From: CAZUCE01 sp964619265
GTDB taxonomy: Bacteria; Planctomycetota; UBA1135; GCA-002686595
Assembly: GCA_964619265.1 (NCBI GenBank)
Contig: CAZUCE010000005.1
Location: forward strand, 62,001 to 126,000
Direction of reading: 5' to 3'
DNA: 64,000 nt
Below the pieces are notes generated by a model. That model was not told the origin of the DNA, made no database searches, and was given only the letters and a program-made list of their open reading frames with translations. The position numbers and the translations under genes were made by a program. Below, in pieces: positions 52,518 to 61,681 of this stretch. Numbering within the stretch: position 1 is the stretch's first letter; each line of letters starts with the position of its first letter.

Positions 52518-54439
52518 CGGGTGCGCGAGGACAAAGCGCCCAAGTAGACGCCCTGGACCACCGGGTCGGATGCTGCGCGAGTCCTAGCCAAGCGTTCGAT
52601 CTGACTGACTCCCCCCAACAGTCCAAGGGTGTAGCCAAGCCGCCTGAGGTCGCCCGCGTCCGCGCCCCGGGGTGGAACTTCCAGTTCGTCCCACAGCTCA
52701 TTCAAGCCACCGGTTTGCACGATCGCGAACCCGGCCAGAACTCCGCGATCGAAATCGTCTCGCCACAGGGCCTCACGCAACAATTCCCTGCCGAGTGGGG
52801 CCTGACCGTCAACCAGTGCCTGCACCACGGCCAGGTCCAGGTCCAGGTCCTCCTCAGCCGGAAACAGCTCGGCGAAACGCGCTAGGTCTTCGATGCTGGC
52901 CCCGTCCTGGAGCGCTCGCACGCAATCAGCGGTGCGCTCGCCACTCGTGCGTTCGTCCAATTGAGTCCGGATGGCATCCCGCGCCGAAGGCGAACCTTGA
53001 CGGGCAAGGGCCAGCTGCACTTCCAAGTGGAGTTCGCCTTCCAAGGAGGACGCCAGCTCTTCCATCAGCCGCATTCCCGCGTGCCGTTCCAAAGGTGCGG
53101 CGAGCGAACGGACGAGCGGCTCGAAGGTAGGCCCCGTTGGATCCGCCAGGCGCTGAGCGACCGTGCGTTCGGCGACCGAATCCCCAAGCCGGACCCGCGC
53201 CACCAGGGCTCCCGCGAGAACGCCGGGATCGGGATCCCCTTCGAGGCGTTCGAGCTCTTCAATCCAGCTCTCGTCGCCACTGTCCGCAAGCCGGGTCACG
53301 CAGGTCAATCGATCCGCGGGATCTTCGCTAGCGAGCAGTGGCTCAAGCAGCTCCCAGCCCGCTTCGCGTTCCTCGTCGGTCTGAAGTCTGAGAAGCAAAC
53401 CGGCGGCGCGATCCTGAAAGCCGGCCACGCTCAAACCACGGTCCAGGATGCCGACCATTTCAGGGGTTGGACCCAGTCGTTCGATCTCGCTGATTAAAGC
53501 CTCCCAGTTCTCCGGCGTCGTCGGATCGAATAGGCCGAACACAAGGAGCTCATTGAGCTCGGCCGGCAACACCCGAACCGCGGCTCGCAGGGCGCCGGCC
53601 GACGGCCGTTCGAGCAGCAACGAAATCAAATGATCTCCGACCGCCGACGTGGCGGCTCCTTCGACCGAGGCGAGCACTGCTTGGTCCAAGAAACTGTCGT
53701 CGGTCAGCCGCTCATTCAACTGGAGCGCGCGCCAACTCTGTAGATCCACCAACCCGTAGCTTTTGCCCGCTTCCCAGCGCAGACGTTGGTAGAGCTCGAA
53801 CGCCGTCCCCTGGCCCCCGGAGAGCGGATTGTCCACCAGGGCGCGATACAGAGTGAGGCGCTCGGCGCGCGGCCCACCCTCGGGCAGCCAAGAATCGATC
53901 TGAACGTTGGTCCCTACCGTGTCCGCGAGAACCAAAGCCAGTTGAGTGGCCTGAGACAAGGGGCTGCCGGCGGAGCGCTGGGCCAAGTCGATGAGGACAT
54001 CCGAGCGTGGATCCGGGAGCTCAGCCAGTGCGAAGATCGCTGCGGCCCGCACGGTGACATCGGGGTCTTCTAGCGACGATTCCAAGCGGTCGCGCTCTGC
54101 GGTCGCTCCGGCGGCGCCCAGGGTGTAGGTCGCTGCGGCGCGCTCAAATCCGGACAGGAAGCCGCGATCGAGGGCCGCGGTGGCCGCTCGCGCCGACGAG
54201 CGCGGAAAGTCGACCCGCTGGGCATCTTGGAGAAGCTGCTTCCAAGCTGGCGAAGACTCTTGAGACTCCAGAATTCTAGCGACGGGATCCGAGGACTCGA
54301 CCTCAGCGGATGGCCTCGGCACCGCCAATTGGACGAGTTCCGCCGGGGCACCGTGCGACCCGCACGGCGACCCGCAGCCCAAAAGCGCTCCAAAGGTGCC
54401 CAGCACCCCGGCGAAAAATCCCAAGCCAGTGAGGTTCAT
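52514..54439 (-). CDS. HEAT-repeat lipoprotein
   Basis: A 641-aa protein with signal sequence and lipobox (GALLGC, Cys near residue 22), then helical repeats through the rest, of HEAT or PBS-lyase type (DVTVRAAAIFALAELPDPRS, DPADRLTCVTRLADSGDESW, DPDPGVLAGALVARVRLGD). Likely a periplasmic scaffold on a cell-envelope membrane. Both ends are coupled by ATGA overlaps to the SAM hydrolase and to phosphomannomutase. Confidence 0.8.
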   Translation of the reverse strand: MNLTGLGFFAGVLGTFGALLGCGSPCGSHGAPAELVQLAVPRPSAEVESSDPVARILESQESSPAWKQLLQDAQRVDFPRSSARAATAALDRGFLSGFERAAATYTLGAAGATAERDRLESSLEDPDVTVRAAAIFALAELPDPRSDVLIDLAQRSAGSPLSQATQLALVLADTVGTNVQIDSWLPEGGPRAERLTLYRALVDNPLSGGQGTAFELYQRLRWEAGKSYGLVDLQSWRALQLNERLTDDSFLDQAVLASVEGAATSAVGDHLISLLLERPSAGALRAAVRVLPAELNELLVFGLFDPTTPENWEALISEIERLGPTPEMVGILDRGLSVAGFQDRAAGLLLRLQTDEEREAGWELLEPLLASEDPADRLTCVTRLADSGDESWIEELERLEGDPDPGVLAGALVARVRLGDSVAERTVAQRLADPTGPTFEPLVRSLAAPLERHAGMRLMEELASSLEGELHLEVQLALARQGSPSARDAIRTQLDERTSGERTADCVRALQDGASIEDLARFAELFPAEEDLDLDLAVVQALVDGQAPLGRELLREALWRDDFDRGVLAGFAIVQTGGLNELWDELEVPPRGADAGDLRRLGYTLGLLGGVSQIERLARTRAASDPVVQGVYLGALSSRTR

Positions 54440-55797
54440 GCTTCCGGTTCACCCAAGCGAGCCACGATTTCATCTCGTCGGGCGTCGCGTGTTTCCGCTC
54501 GCTTGGCCTCCAAATTCAAGCGCAGCAACGGCTCGGTGTTCGAAGCACGCACATTGAACCACCACCAATCGGCGTCATCTAGGTCGCCAAATTCAACGGT
54601 GATCCCGTCCAATTCGTCCTGACGGCCTTCACCATAAACGCTCTTGAGCTCGGCGATCGCCGCGTCCTTATCGTCCACGTGAAAGTTGATTTCCCCCGTG
54701 GAGTGATAGCGGCGCAGCCCCTGCACCAACTCGGATAGCGGCTTGTCTCGGTTGGCCGGCGCGTCCAGGACCGACAGCGCGGTCATCATGGCGATGACGC
54801 CCGAGTCGGTTGTGAAGTTGTTCGCAAAGTAGAAGTGCCCGGAGAGCTCCCCGCCGAACACCGCCCCATTGTCACGCATGGTCGCCTTGATAAAGGAGTG
54901 ACCGACGCGATCGCGAATTGCCCGCCCGCCAGCACGCCCAATCTCCTCTTTGACGACCCACGAGGAACGAAGGTCGTAGACCACCGGTTTGGGGCCACCC
55001 TCGGACAGGATGTGGCCGGCCATCAAAGCCGTCATCAAATCCGCACCGATCGGACGGCCGGTTTCGTCTACGAAGCAGCAGCGGTCGGCGTCCCCGTCAA
55101 AACTAACTCCCAGGCGATCTTTGTTTTCGCGGACCAACTTTGCAACCCACTCGAGGTTCTCCTCTTTCAGCGGATTGGCCTCGTGGACCGGGAAACTTCC
55201 GTCGGGCTCCATCAGACACGAGTGCGTCGAGACCTGGGGCAGCCGTTCCAGGATCGAGGGCAGGGTGTGGCCGGCCATCCCGTTGGCCGCATCGATCGAG
55301 ACCGCGACGGGTTGTTCCACTTGGGCGAAGCCGGTGACGTGATCCGCATAGGCCGAGAGCAAGTCGACCGTGGTTTCGGTGCCGCGCTTCGCGACCGGTT
55401 CCGGATAGGGTTCCGCGCACATCTTCTCGATATCGAGGATGCCGTTGGCTGCGGAGATGGGCGTTGCGCCTTTCCCGCACAGCTTCATTCCGTTGTACGG
55501 GGCCGAGTTGTGGCTCGCCGTCACGCATAGGCCACCGTCGCAGTCCTGGGTGGCGATGCCGTAGTAGGTCATCGGTGTCGAGGCCAGCCCCAGACGGATC
55601 ACGTCGCAGCCCGCGTCCCGCATGCCAGCCGACACCGCATCGGTTAGCTCGGGGCTGTGGGTCCGCATGTCTTGGCCCACGACCAGTCTTTTCGCGCCGA
55701 GCAAGCGGGCGAAAGCATTGCCGATCTTCTTCGCAGTCGCGGCGTCCAGCTCGCTGCCGTACAGGCCGCGGATGTCGTAGGCCTTAAAAATGCCCAT
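54436..55797 (-). CDS. phosphomannomutase / phosphoglucomutase
   Basis: Alpha-D-phosphohexomutase, interconverting sugar-6-phosphate and sugar-1-phosphate. 453 aa. The phosphoserine loop is VTASHNSAPYNGMK, the metal loop is DGDADRCCFVD, the sugar loop is GGELSGHFYF and the phosphate loop is RASNTEPLLRLN. This matches the ManB/AlgC type (PMM/PGM); substrate preference cannot be set from sequence. It sits 5 kb from the polysaccharide exporter and could supply mannose- or glucose-1-phosphate. It opens the operon with the HEAT lipoprotein and the SAM hydrolase. Confidence 0.94.
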   Translation of the reverse strand: MGIFKAYDIRGLYGSELDAATAKKIGNAFARLLGAKRLVVGQDMRTHSPELTDAVSAGMRDAGCDVIRLGLASTPMTYYGIATQDCDGGLCVTASHNSAPYNGMKLCGKGATPISAANGILDIEKMCAEPYPEPVAKRGTETTVDLLSAYADHVTGFAQVEQPVAVSIDAANGMAGHTLPSILERLPQVSTHSCLMEPDGSFPVHEANPLKEENLEWVAKLVRENKDRLGVSFDGDADRCCFVDETGRPIGADLMTALMAGHILSEGGPKPVVYDLRSSWVVKEEIGRAGGRAIRDRVGHSFIKATMRDNGAVFGGELSGHFYFANNFTTDSGVIAMMTALSVLDAPANRDKPLSELVQGLRRYHSTGEINFHVDDKDAAIAELKSVYGEGRQDELDGITVEFGDLDDADWWWFNVRASNTEPLLRLNLEAKRAETRDARRDEIVARLGEPEA

Positions 55798-55839
55798 GGT
55801 CGAAAGCAGGTGGAGGGGGAAGGAAAGGAGGTCTGAGTT

Positions 55840-56871
55840 CTAGAGCAGGTCCGCAGCGGCCTGCAGGACACGTTCGACATCGGCCGGGCCGACGTCTAAA
55901 TGTGTCACGAAGCGCAGGTGGTCCGGTCCCAAGGACAGGACGCTCACGCCGCGGTCTCCGAAGGCCTCGGAGAGGCCGGCGGCCGTCCGCTCGGGATGGG
56001 TGACGGCCACTCGCACAATGTTCGTGTCGACCGATTCCGGCGGGCACTCCAGCCCCGGAAGGGCGTTCAGTCCCTCCGCGAGAGCCTTGGCCAGGGCATG
56101 ATCCTCGGCCAGCCGCTCGACGTTCTCCTCAAGGGCCAGGAGACCGGCCGCGGCTAGGAGTCCGGATTGTCGCATCCAGCCCCCCATGCGCTTGCGGAGG
56201 CGGCGGGCCGCGGCGACAAAGGCCTCGTCGCCGGCCACCAGGGAACCGACCGGAGCCCCGAGGCCCTTGGACAGGCAGATGGAAACCGAGTCGGCCACCT
56301 CCGCAAAGCGCTGGGCCGGGATGCCGAGGGCGACCACCGCGTGGAACAGCCGGGCGCCATCCAGGTGGACGGGAACCCCCGCAGCCCGAGCAGCGGCCGC
56401 GGGGGCCTCCAGCTCTTCCAGGGGCAGCGCGCGACCGCCCTCCCCCATGTGCGTCTGCTCGAGGCACACCAGGCCGGACCGCGGGCAGTGCGGGGAGTCC
56501 GGGCGCATCGAAGCGGTGATCTGGTCGGCGGACAGCGCGCCGCGAGATCCCGCCAAAGTCAGAGTTTGAACGCCATGCAAGTGCCCAACGGCACCGCCTT
56601 CCCAGCGGACGATGTGAGCCTCACCTTCGGCGACGAGCTCGTCGCCCGGTCGTGTCCAAACGCCGATGGCGAGCTGGTTCGCCATCGTGCCGGAGGGGAC
56701 GAACAGCGCGCCGGCCTTGCCTAATCGCTCGGCGGCCAACGCTTCGAGCCGCCCCACCGTCGGGTCGCCGTCGAGCACGTCGTCGGCAACTTCTGCGGTT
56801 GCAATTGCCTCGCGCATCCGTGCGCTGGGGCGCGTCACGGTGTCGCTGCGGAAATCGGAGATTGCGGCCAT
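55840..56871 (-). CDS. ltaE: low-specificity threonine aldolase
   Basis: PLP enzyme cleaving threonine or allo-threonine to glycine and acetaldehyde. From the ATG at 56871 it is 343 aa: N-terminal FRSDTVTRPSARMREAI, ELVAEGEAHI, and the PLP lysine in SICLSKGLGAPVGS. The frame continues upstream into the aminotransferase gene, but that part is out of frame with it. It follows the aminotransferase with a 14-bp gap, likely one transcript. Confidence 0.94.
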   Translation of the reverse strand: MAAISDFRSDTVTRPSARMREAIATAEVADDVLDGDPTVGRLEALAAERLGKAGALFVPSGTMANQLAIGVWTRPGDELVAEGEAHIVRWEGGAVGHLHGVQTLTLAGSRGALSADQITASMRPDSPHCPRSGLVCLEQTHMGEGGRALPLEELEAPAAAARAAGVPVHLDGARLFHAVVALGIPAQRFAEVADSVSICLSKGLGAPVGSLVAGDEAFVAAARRLRKRMGGWMRQSGLLAAAGLLALEENVERLAEDHALAKALAEGLNALPGLECPPESVDTNIVRVAVTHPERTAAGLSEAFGDRGVSVLSLGPDHLRFVTHLDVGPADVERVLQAAADLL

Positions 56872-56885
56872 GGTTGCGTCCCGGC

Positions 56886-58055
56886 TCAAGTGGGCTGAAG
56901 GACGTTCTTGACCCGTTCCAAGGCGCGCTGAATGTCCTCCGTGGAGGCTGCGTAGCTGAAGCGTATGTAGCCTTCGCCGAAGGAGCCGAAACTCGTGCCG
57001 GCGATCGTTGCGACGCCCGCTTCCTGCAGCAAGCGTTCCTGAAGGTCCTTGGCCAAGACCCCGGTCTTCTTGATGTTGGGGAAGGCGTAGAACGCGCCCT
57101 TCGGCATCACGCAAGAAAAGCCCGGCACCTCGTTGAGCTCGGCGACGATCAGTTTCCGCCGCTCGTCGAAGGCCGTCATCATTTTGGCCACGTCGTCCTG
57201 GGGGCCCCGCAGGGCCTCCACGCCGGCCATCTGCACCGGAGCCGAGGGGCAGGAGTTCGAGTTGATCTGAAGACGCTCCGCATCCGCGATCAGGCTCTTG
57301 GGCCACAACCCCCAGCCCAATCTCCAGCCGGTCATCGAGAAGGTCTTGCTCCAGCCGTCCAGGACGATCAGTCGATCGCGCAGGGATTCAAACTCGAGCA
57401 ACGAAGCGTGCGGCTCGCCGTCATAGGTCATCCGGCTGTAGATCTCATCGGAGAGCACCATTACGTGCGGGTGAGCCTCGAGCCCCTTGGCCAACTTGGC
57501 CAGCTCAGCGCGCGGAACCAGGCCGCCGGTCGGATTCGCCGGGGTGTTGACGATGATCAGCCGCGTATTCGGCGTGATCTTTCCCAGCACCGTCTCGGCA
57601 TCGAAACTGAAGCCCTTCTCTTCGAGCAGTTCGATGGGAACCGGCGTGGCCCCGGAGAACCGGATCATCGATTCGTAGATCGGGAACCCGGGGTTCGGAT
57701 AGAGAATTTCCGCACCCGGCTCACCGAACATGAGCATCGCAAAGAACATCGTCGGCTTGCCGCCCGGAACGATCATCACGCACTCAGGGTCGATGTCGAT
57801 GCCGCGATAGCGCTTGACGTCATCGCGGACCGCCTCGCGGATCTCCGGTAGCCCCTTGGCCGGGGTGTAGAAGTGATAGCCGTCGCGCAACGCCTTGATC
57901 CCGGCCTCGACGATGTTGGCGGGGGTCTGGAAATCGGGCGCGCCGATGCCGAGGTTGATCACGTCCTTGCCGGTGGCCGCGAGGGCTTTGGCTCGCGCGA
58001 GAACCTCGAAAGCGGACTCGGTCCCGAGGCGGGACATGGCGGATGAGAGCTGCAA
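56886..58055 (-). CDS. class I/II aminotransferase (aspartate-type)
   Basis: A 389-aa PLP aminotransferase of the AspC/PatA group. PLP lysine in DGWSKTFSMTGWRLGW; other features are GAPDFQTP, NTPANPTGG and the terminal RFSYAASTEDIQ. The TTG start at 58055 is supported because the first residues (QLSSAMSRLG) match the family N-terminus, which an ATG at 58037 would cut. Substrates are not predictable. Cotranscribed with threonine aldolase. Confidence 0.92.
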   Translation of the reverse strand: MQLSSAMSRLGTESAFEVLARAKALAATGKDVINLGIGAPDFQTPANIVEAGIKALRDGYHFYTPAKGLPEIREAVRDDVKRYRGIDIDPECVMIVPGGKPTMFFAMLMFGEPGAEILYPNPGFPIYESMIRFSGATPVPIELLEEKGFSFDAETVLGKITPNTRLIIVNTPANPTGGLVPRAELAKLAKGLEAHPHVMVLSDEIYSRMTYDGEPHASLLEFESLRDRLIVLDGWSKTFSMTGWRLGWGLWPKSLIADAERLQINSNSCPSAPVQMAGVEALRGPQDDVAKMMTAFDERRKLIVAELNEVPGFSCVMPKGAFYAFPNIKKTGVLAKDLQERLLQEAGVATIAGTSFGSFGEGYIRFSYAASTEDIQRALERVKNVLQPT

Positions 58056-58307
58056 CGTGGGGCGAATGGGTTGGGGGGTTCGTCGGGCGGAGCCAGGGGG
58101 GGTCGGCCGGCCCGCGGGAAGCGATGTTGACGGAGGCGGGAATCAGCGTTCGGCGCTCGAAACAGGCGGGAACGTGCCCAGGCCTTTAGGCCAGCCGCAA
58201 AGGGCGGAAGCCGAACCCGAGAGCACGCTCCAAAACGCACCGCGCAGGCCAGAGCATAGCGGCCTGTGTGCCTCCCAGCGGGATTCTGGGGTGCCTGAGC
58301 TGTAGTT
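58056..58307. other. divergent intergenic region, aminotransferase / iron ABC importer
   Basis: About 250 bp with no gene seen, upstream of the sigma-54-like site. A place where an activator could bind; I see no clear inverted repeat. Confidence 0.4.
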
Positions 58308-58323
58308 TGGCACGCGGCTTGCC
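58308..58323 (+). promoter_or_regulatory. sigma-54-type promoter
   Basis: TGGCAC-GCGGC-TTGCC, matching the -24/-12 consensus TGGCACRNNNNTTGCW at all positions but the last. The GG and GC dinucleotides are 10 bases apart as required. The expected start of transcription is about 12 bases further, near 58334, leaving a leader of about 32 bases before the ATG at 58366. Confidence 0.65.
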
Positions 58324-58365
58324 TCTATCTCGCCGGCCACCCAGCCCTCTCCATCGAATCACCCC

Positions 58366-59430
58366 ATGCGGATCCAACCTCCCGGCGCCCTCCTCGGCGC
58401 CCTGCAGTCCTGTGCCTTGCTGTCTTGCGCGCTGCTGACCGTGCCGGTCGCGAGCAGCTGTACCGGGCCCGAGCCCGACCTGATCGTCTACGTGGCCATG
58501 GATCAGGTCCACTCAGAGGAGATCCTAAGGCGGTTCGCTGAGGAAACGGGCCTGAATGTCCGCATGGAGTTCGATACCGAGGCCTCGAAAACGGTCGGGC
58601 TCGTGGCTCGGATTCGGGCTGAGGAGAAAAGCCCGCGCTGCGACGTGTTCTGGAACAACGAAATCGCCAACACGGTCGCCCTGGCCCTTGAGAACCGGTT
58701 GGCCAGCTACGACTCCCCCTCAGCCGCCGGCATCCCGGTGGCCTTTCGGGATCCCGAGCACCGCTGGACCGGCTTCGCGGCCCGCGCCCGCTGCCTGATC
58801 GTCAACACCGGCCGGGTCCAACCGGATGCCTACCCAAGCGGTCTCGCCGACCTCCTCGACCCGGAGAACCACCCCGGCGGAGGCATCGCTCGTCCGTTGA
58901 CCGGCACGACGCTGACCCACGTGGTCGCGCTCTACACCAAACTCGGCGACCACCCCGCCACGGCTTTGACCGACCGTTGGATCGAGCAGAACCGCGCCGG
59001 CCAGCTGGCCCTTTCGGCTTCCAACGGCGCGACCATGAACAATACCTCGCGCGGCGAATTGAACTGGGCCTTCACCGACACCGACGATTTCAACGTGGCC
59101 CTAGATCGTGGAGATCCGGTCAGCCGCGTCATGCCGGACCAGGAAGAAGGCGGCCTAGGAGCCCTACTGATCCCCAACACCGTTGCCATCCTGAAGGACG
59201 CTCCGCATCCGGAGGCCGCCCGCCAGCTCGTTGATTTCCTGCTCTCGCCGGAAGTCGAGCAAGAACTAGCCCACGGGCGGTCGGCTCAAATACCCCTGCG
59301 CGCCGACGTTCCGCGGCCCGATCACGTGGTCTCGCTGAAAGGCCTGCGGATCATGGAAGTCGACTGGATGGAAGTCGGACGTCGGCTCCCCGAGGTTCAA
59401 AGCAATTTGAAGGAGCGCTTCCTGTTTTGA
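58366..59430 (+). CDS. ABC importer substrate-binding lipoprotein, iron(III) type
   Basis: A 354-aa periplasmic binding protein of the FbpA/FutA type. Signal sequence with a lipobox-like VASSC (Cys near residue 32). The mature part has LIVYVAMDQVHSEEILRRFAEETGLNV, typical of these proteins, plus CDVFWNNEIANTVAL and LLIPNTVAILKDAPHPEAARQLVDFLLSPEVEQ. Iron is inferred from the family; the exact ligand could differ. Its stop overlaps the permease TTG start (TTGA). Behind a sigma-54-like promoter. Confidence 0.88.
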   Translation: MRIQPPGALLGALQSCALLSCALLTVPVASSCTGPEPDLIVYVAMDQVHSEEILRRFAEETGLNVRMEFDTEASKTVGLVARIRAEEKSPRCDVFWNNEIANTVALALENRLASYDSPSAAGIPVAFRDPEHRWTGFAARARCLIVNTGRVQPDAYPSGLADLLDPENHPGGGIARPLTGTTLTHVVALYTKLGDHPATALTDRWIEQNRAGQLALSASNGATMNNTSRGELNWAFTDTDDFNVALDRGDPVSRVMPDQEEGGLGALLIPNTVAILKDAPHPEAARQLVDFLLSPEVEQELAHGRSAQIPLRADVPRPDHVVSLKGLRIMEVDWMEVGRRLPEVQSNLKERFLF

Positions 59431-60977
59431 GCCGCGCGCTCGTCACGCTAGCCCTGATCGCGTTTGGAATCGCGAGCCTGCTCCCGCTGGTGGCCATGCT
59501 TCCGCGGGTGACGGCGGACGACCTGGCGAAGCTCTCGGACCCCCGCATCCTGGACTTGCTTGGACGCACCTTCGCGATGGGGATCGGGGTCGCTGGCTTG
59601 GCCCTCGCCATAGGCCTGCCGTTTGGATTCCTGGTGGCCCGAACCGACATCCCGGGCGCCGGCCTATGGCGGGCGCTCGGCGTCGCGCCGCTGTTTGTCC
59701 CTACCTTGCTCATGGCGATGAGCTGGGCGGTCTTGCTGCCCGGTCTGCGGGGAGCTCCGATGACCGTGCTTTGCCTCGGACTCTCCGGCTTCCCGCTGGT
59801 AGCCGTCTTCTCCGCCCGTGCCTTCGAACGCATCGATCGCCGCTTGGAAGAATCCGCACGCCTGATGCGCGGCGCCTTTGGAGTTCTGGCCCTCGACCTT
59901 CCCCTCGTGCTGCCCGCAGCGCTTGCGGGCGCCTGCTTGGCCTTCACGTTCGCTGTGAACGACTTTGGCGTTCCCGACTACGTGTCCTCGGTCGGGCCCA
60001 AATTCAATGTCTACGCCGACCAGATTTTCGCCGACTGGGGTCAAACCCAGGCTCCCGGGCTGGCTGTTGCGAGTTCCCTGCCGCTGGTCGGGCTCGCGCT
60101 ACTTTCCCTGTTTCCCGTACTGGCTCTCCGGCGCAGGGGCGCGCTCGCCAGCCTGGGCGAGCGATTCGAACCTCCCGGGCGGTTTCGCCTCGGCGCCTGG
60201 CGCTGGCCGGCCCTCGCTTTCGTACTAGGCGTCCTGGCGCTGGCCGTTTTCCTCCCCTTGGGTCGCTTGGTTTTTGAAGCTGGGCAGATCAAGGGCGAAG
60301 CTTTCAGCGTGACCAATCTCCCCGACTCGCTGCGCACCGCCATCACCCGGGCCCGGTGGGATCTCGTGCGCTCGGTCGCCTATGGCCTGGCTGCCGCTGT
60401 CTTCGCGACTGGACTCGGTCTCGTCCTCGGCCACGCCATCGAGCGCGCGCGCTCCAGGTGGCTGGGACCCGGCCTCGAACTCGCCTGCCTCCTCCCACTC
60501 GCCGCTCCCGCCACGCTGTTCGGAATTGGAGTCATCGTGACCTGGTCTCGCCCCTCCACTGCGGACTTCTACCAAAGCCACTGGATGCCGGTGCTGACCT
60601 ATGGTGGACGCTTGACGGCCTTTGCGGTCCTGATCGTCTCAGGTGCGGTCGCCTCGCTGCCGCGCGCCCAGGAAGAGGCCGCAGAGATGGCCGGTGCCGG
60701 CCCCATCCGCCGCCTGTTCGGCGTGGTAGCGCCCCCGCTCGTTCCGACGCTCCTAGCCAGCTTCGTGTTGGTCTTCGCGTTCGCTCTTCGTGAGCTGGAT
60801 ACCAGCCTCTTGGTTCCCGCCGCGAACCGGACCGCGATCCTGCGAGTCTACAACGGCGTGCACATGTCCAGGGACGAAGACGTCGCGGCCCTCTCGCTAC
60901 TGCTCGTCTTTCTCGCCGTGCTGCCGGCTCTTCTGGTCGCACTCTTTTCCCCGCGTCGCATGAAGGTGCTCCCGTGA
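59427..60977 (+). CDS. ABC importer permease, iron(III) type (FbpB-like)
   Basis: A 516-aa fused double permease with about twelve membrane helices and two copies of the EAA-like loop (ARLMRGAFGVLALDLPLVLPA and EEAAEMAGAGPIRRLFGVVAPP). This fused form is typical of the FbpB/AfuB transporters. TTG start inside the previous stop; stop overlaps the next GTG. Confidence 0.9.
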   Translation: MSRALVTLALIAFGIASLLPLVAMLPRVTADDLAKLSDPRILDLLGRTFAMGIGVAGLALAIGLPFGFLVARTDIPGAGLWRALGVAPLFVPTLLMAMSWAVLLPGLRGAPMTVLCLGLSGFPLVAVFSARAFERIDRRLEESARLMRGAFGVLALDLPLVLPAALAGACLAFTFAVNDFGVPDYVSSVGPKFNVYADQIFADWGQTQAPGLAVASSLPLVGLALLSLFPVLALRRRGALASLGERFEPPGRFRLGAWRWPALAFVLGVLALAVFLPLGRLVFEAGQIKGEAFSVTNLPDSLRTAITRARWDLVRSVAYGLAAAVFATGLGLVLGHAIERARSRWLGPGLELACLLPLAAPATLFGIGVIVTWSRPSTADFYQSHWMPVLTYGGRLTAFAVLIVSGAVASLPRAQEEAAEMAGAGPIRRLFGVVAPPLVPTLLASFVLVFAFALRELDTSLLVPAANRTAILRVYNGVHMSRDEDVAALSLLLVFLAVLPALLVALFSPRRMKVLP

Positions 60978-61654
60978 ACCCGCAGCTTGCGATCCAAGAG
61001 CTCTCCGTCCAGATCGACGGGCGCTCGATCCTGAAAGGCCTCGACCTCCAGCTCGACAATTCCGAGCACGCCTTGCTCATCGGCCGATCCGGTTCAGGGA
61101 AGTCGACCCTGTTGCGCGCGATCGCTGGTCTGGAGACCCCCCAGTCCGGCAAGATCGTCATCGACGGACGGCCGGTGAGCGAGAACGGACGGTCCCTCGT
61201 CGCGCCCTCAAAGCGTGGTATCGGTTATCTATTTCAGGGCGCTGCGTTGTGGCCCACCCGGTGCGTCGCGGGACAGATCGACTTCGCCCTGGGTTCCGCC
61301 GGAGTCCCTCGCGGACAGCGGAAACAGCAAATCGCAGACCTGCTGTCGGAAGTCGAGCTGCCTGGCTTTGAGAAGCGCCGGGTCGGCACGCTCTCGGGCG
61401 GTGAGGCTCAACGGGTTGCCTTAGCCCGCGCTCTAGCGGTGCGACCCAAACTGCTCCTCCTGGACGAACCGCTCGGTCCGCTCGACGCCGACCTGCGCGG
61501 AGCGCTCCTCGACCGCCTTGATTTCCTGCGCCGTGAGCACGGTATTGCGGTCCTGCACGTCACCCACGACCCAGCGGAGGCTGCCCGCGTCGCGGACCGC
61601 GTCTTGCGACTAACCGAAGGCCGGCTCGAATCTGAGGCGCATCCGGTCCATTAG
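60974..61654 (+). CDS. ABC importer ATPase
   Basis: A 226-aa ATP-binding subunit: Walker A GRSGSGKST, signature LSGGEAQRVALARAL, Walker B LLLLDEPLGPLD and His switch VTHDPAEA. Short, without the regulatory domain found in FbpC proteins. Starts with GTG overlapping the permease stop. Completes a three-gene importer. Confidence 0.95.
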   Translation: MNPQLAIQELSVQIDGRSILKGLDLQLDNSEHALLIGRSGSGKSTLLRAIAGLETPQSGKIVIDGRPVSENGRSLVAPSKRGIGYLFQGAALWPTRCVAGQIDFALGSAGVPRGQRKQQIADLLSEVELPGFEKRRVGTLSGGEAQRVALARALAVRPKLLLLDEPLGPLDADLRGALLDRLDFLRREHGIAVLHVTHDPAEAARVADRVLRLTEGRLESEAHPVH

Positions 61655-61681
61655 GCTGTTCTTCCAGCCCTCCCTGCTCCC

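Noticed and set aside
56652..57851. 399-codon open frame opposite the aminotransferase and threonine aldolase
   Set aside because: Antisense shadow of two well-conserved PLP enzymes.
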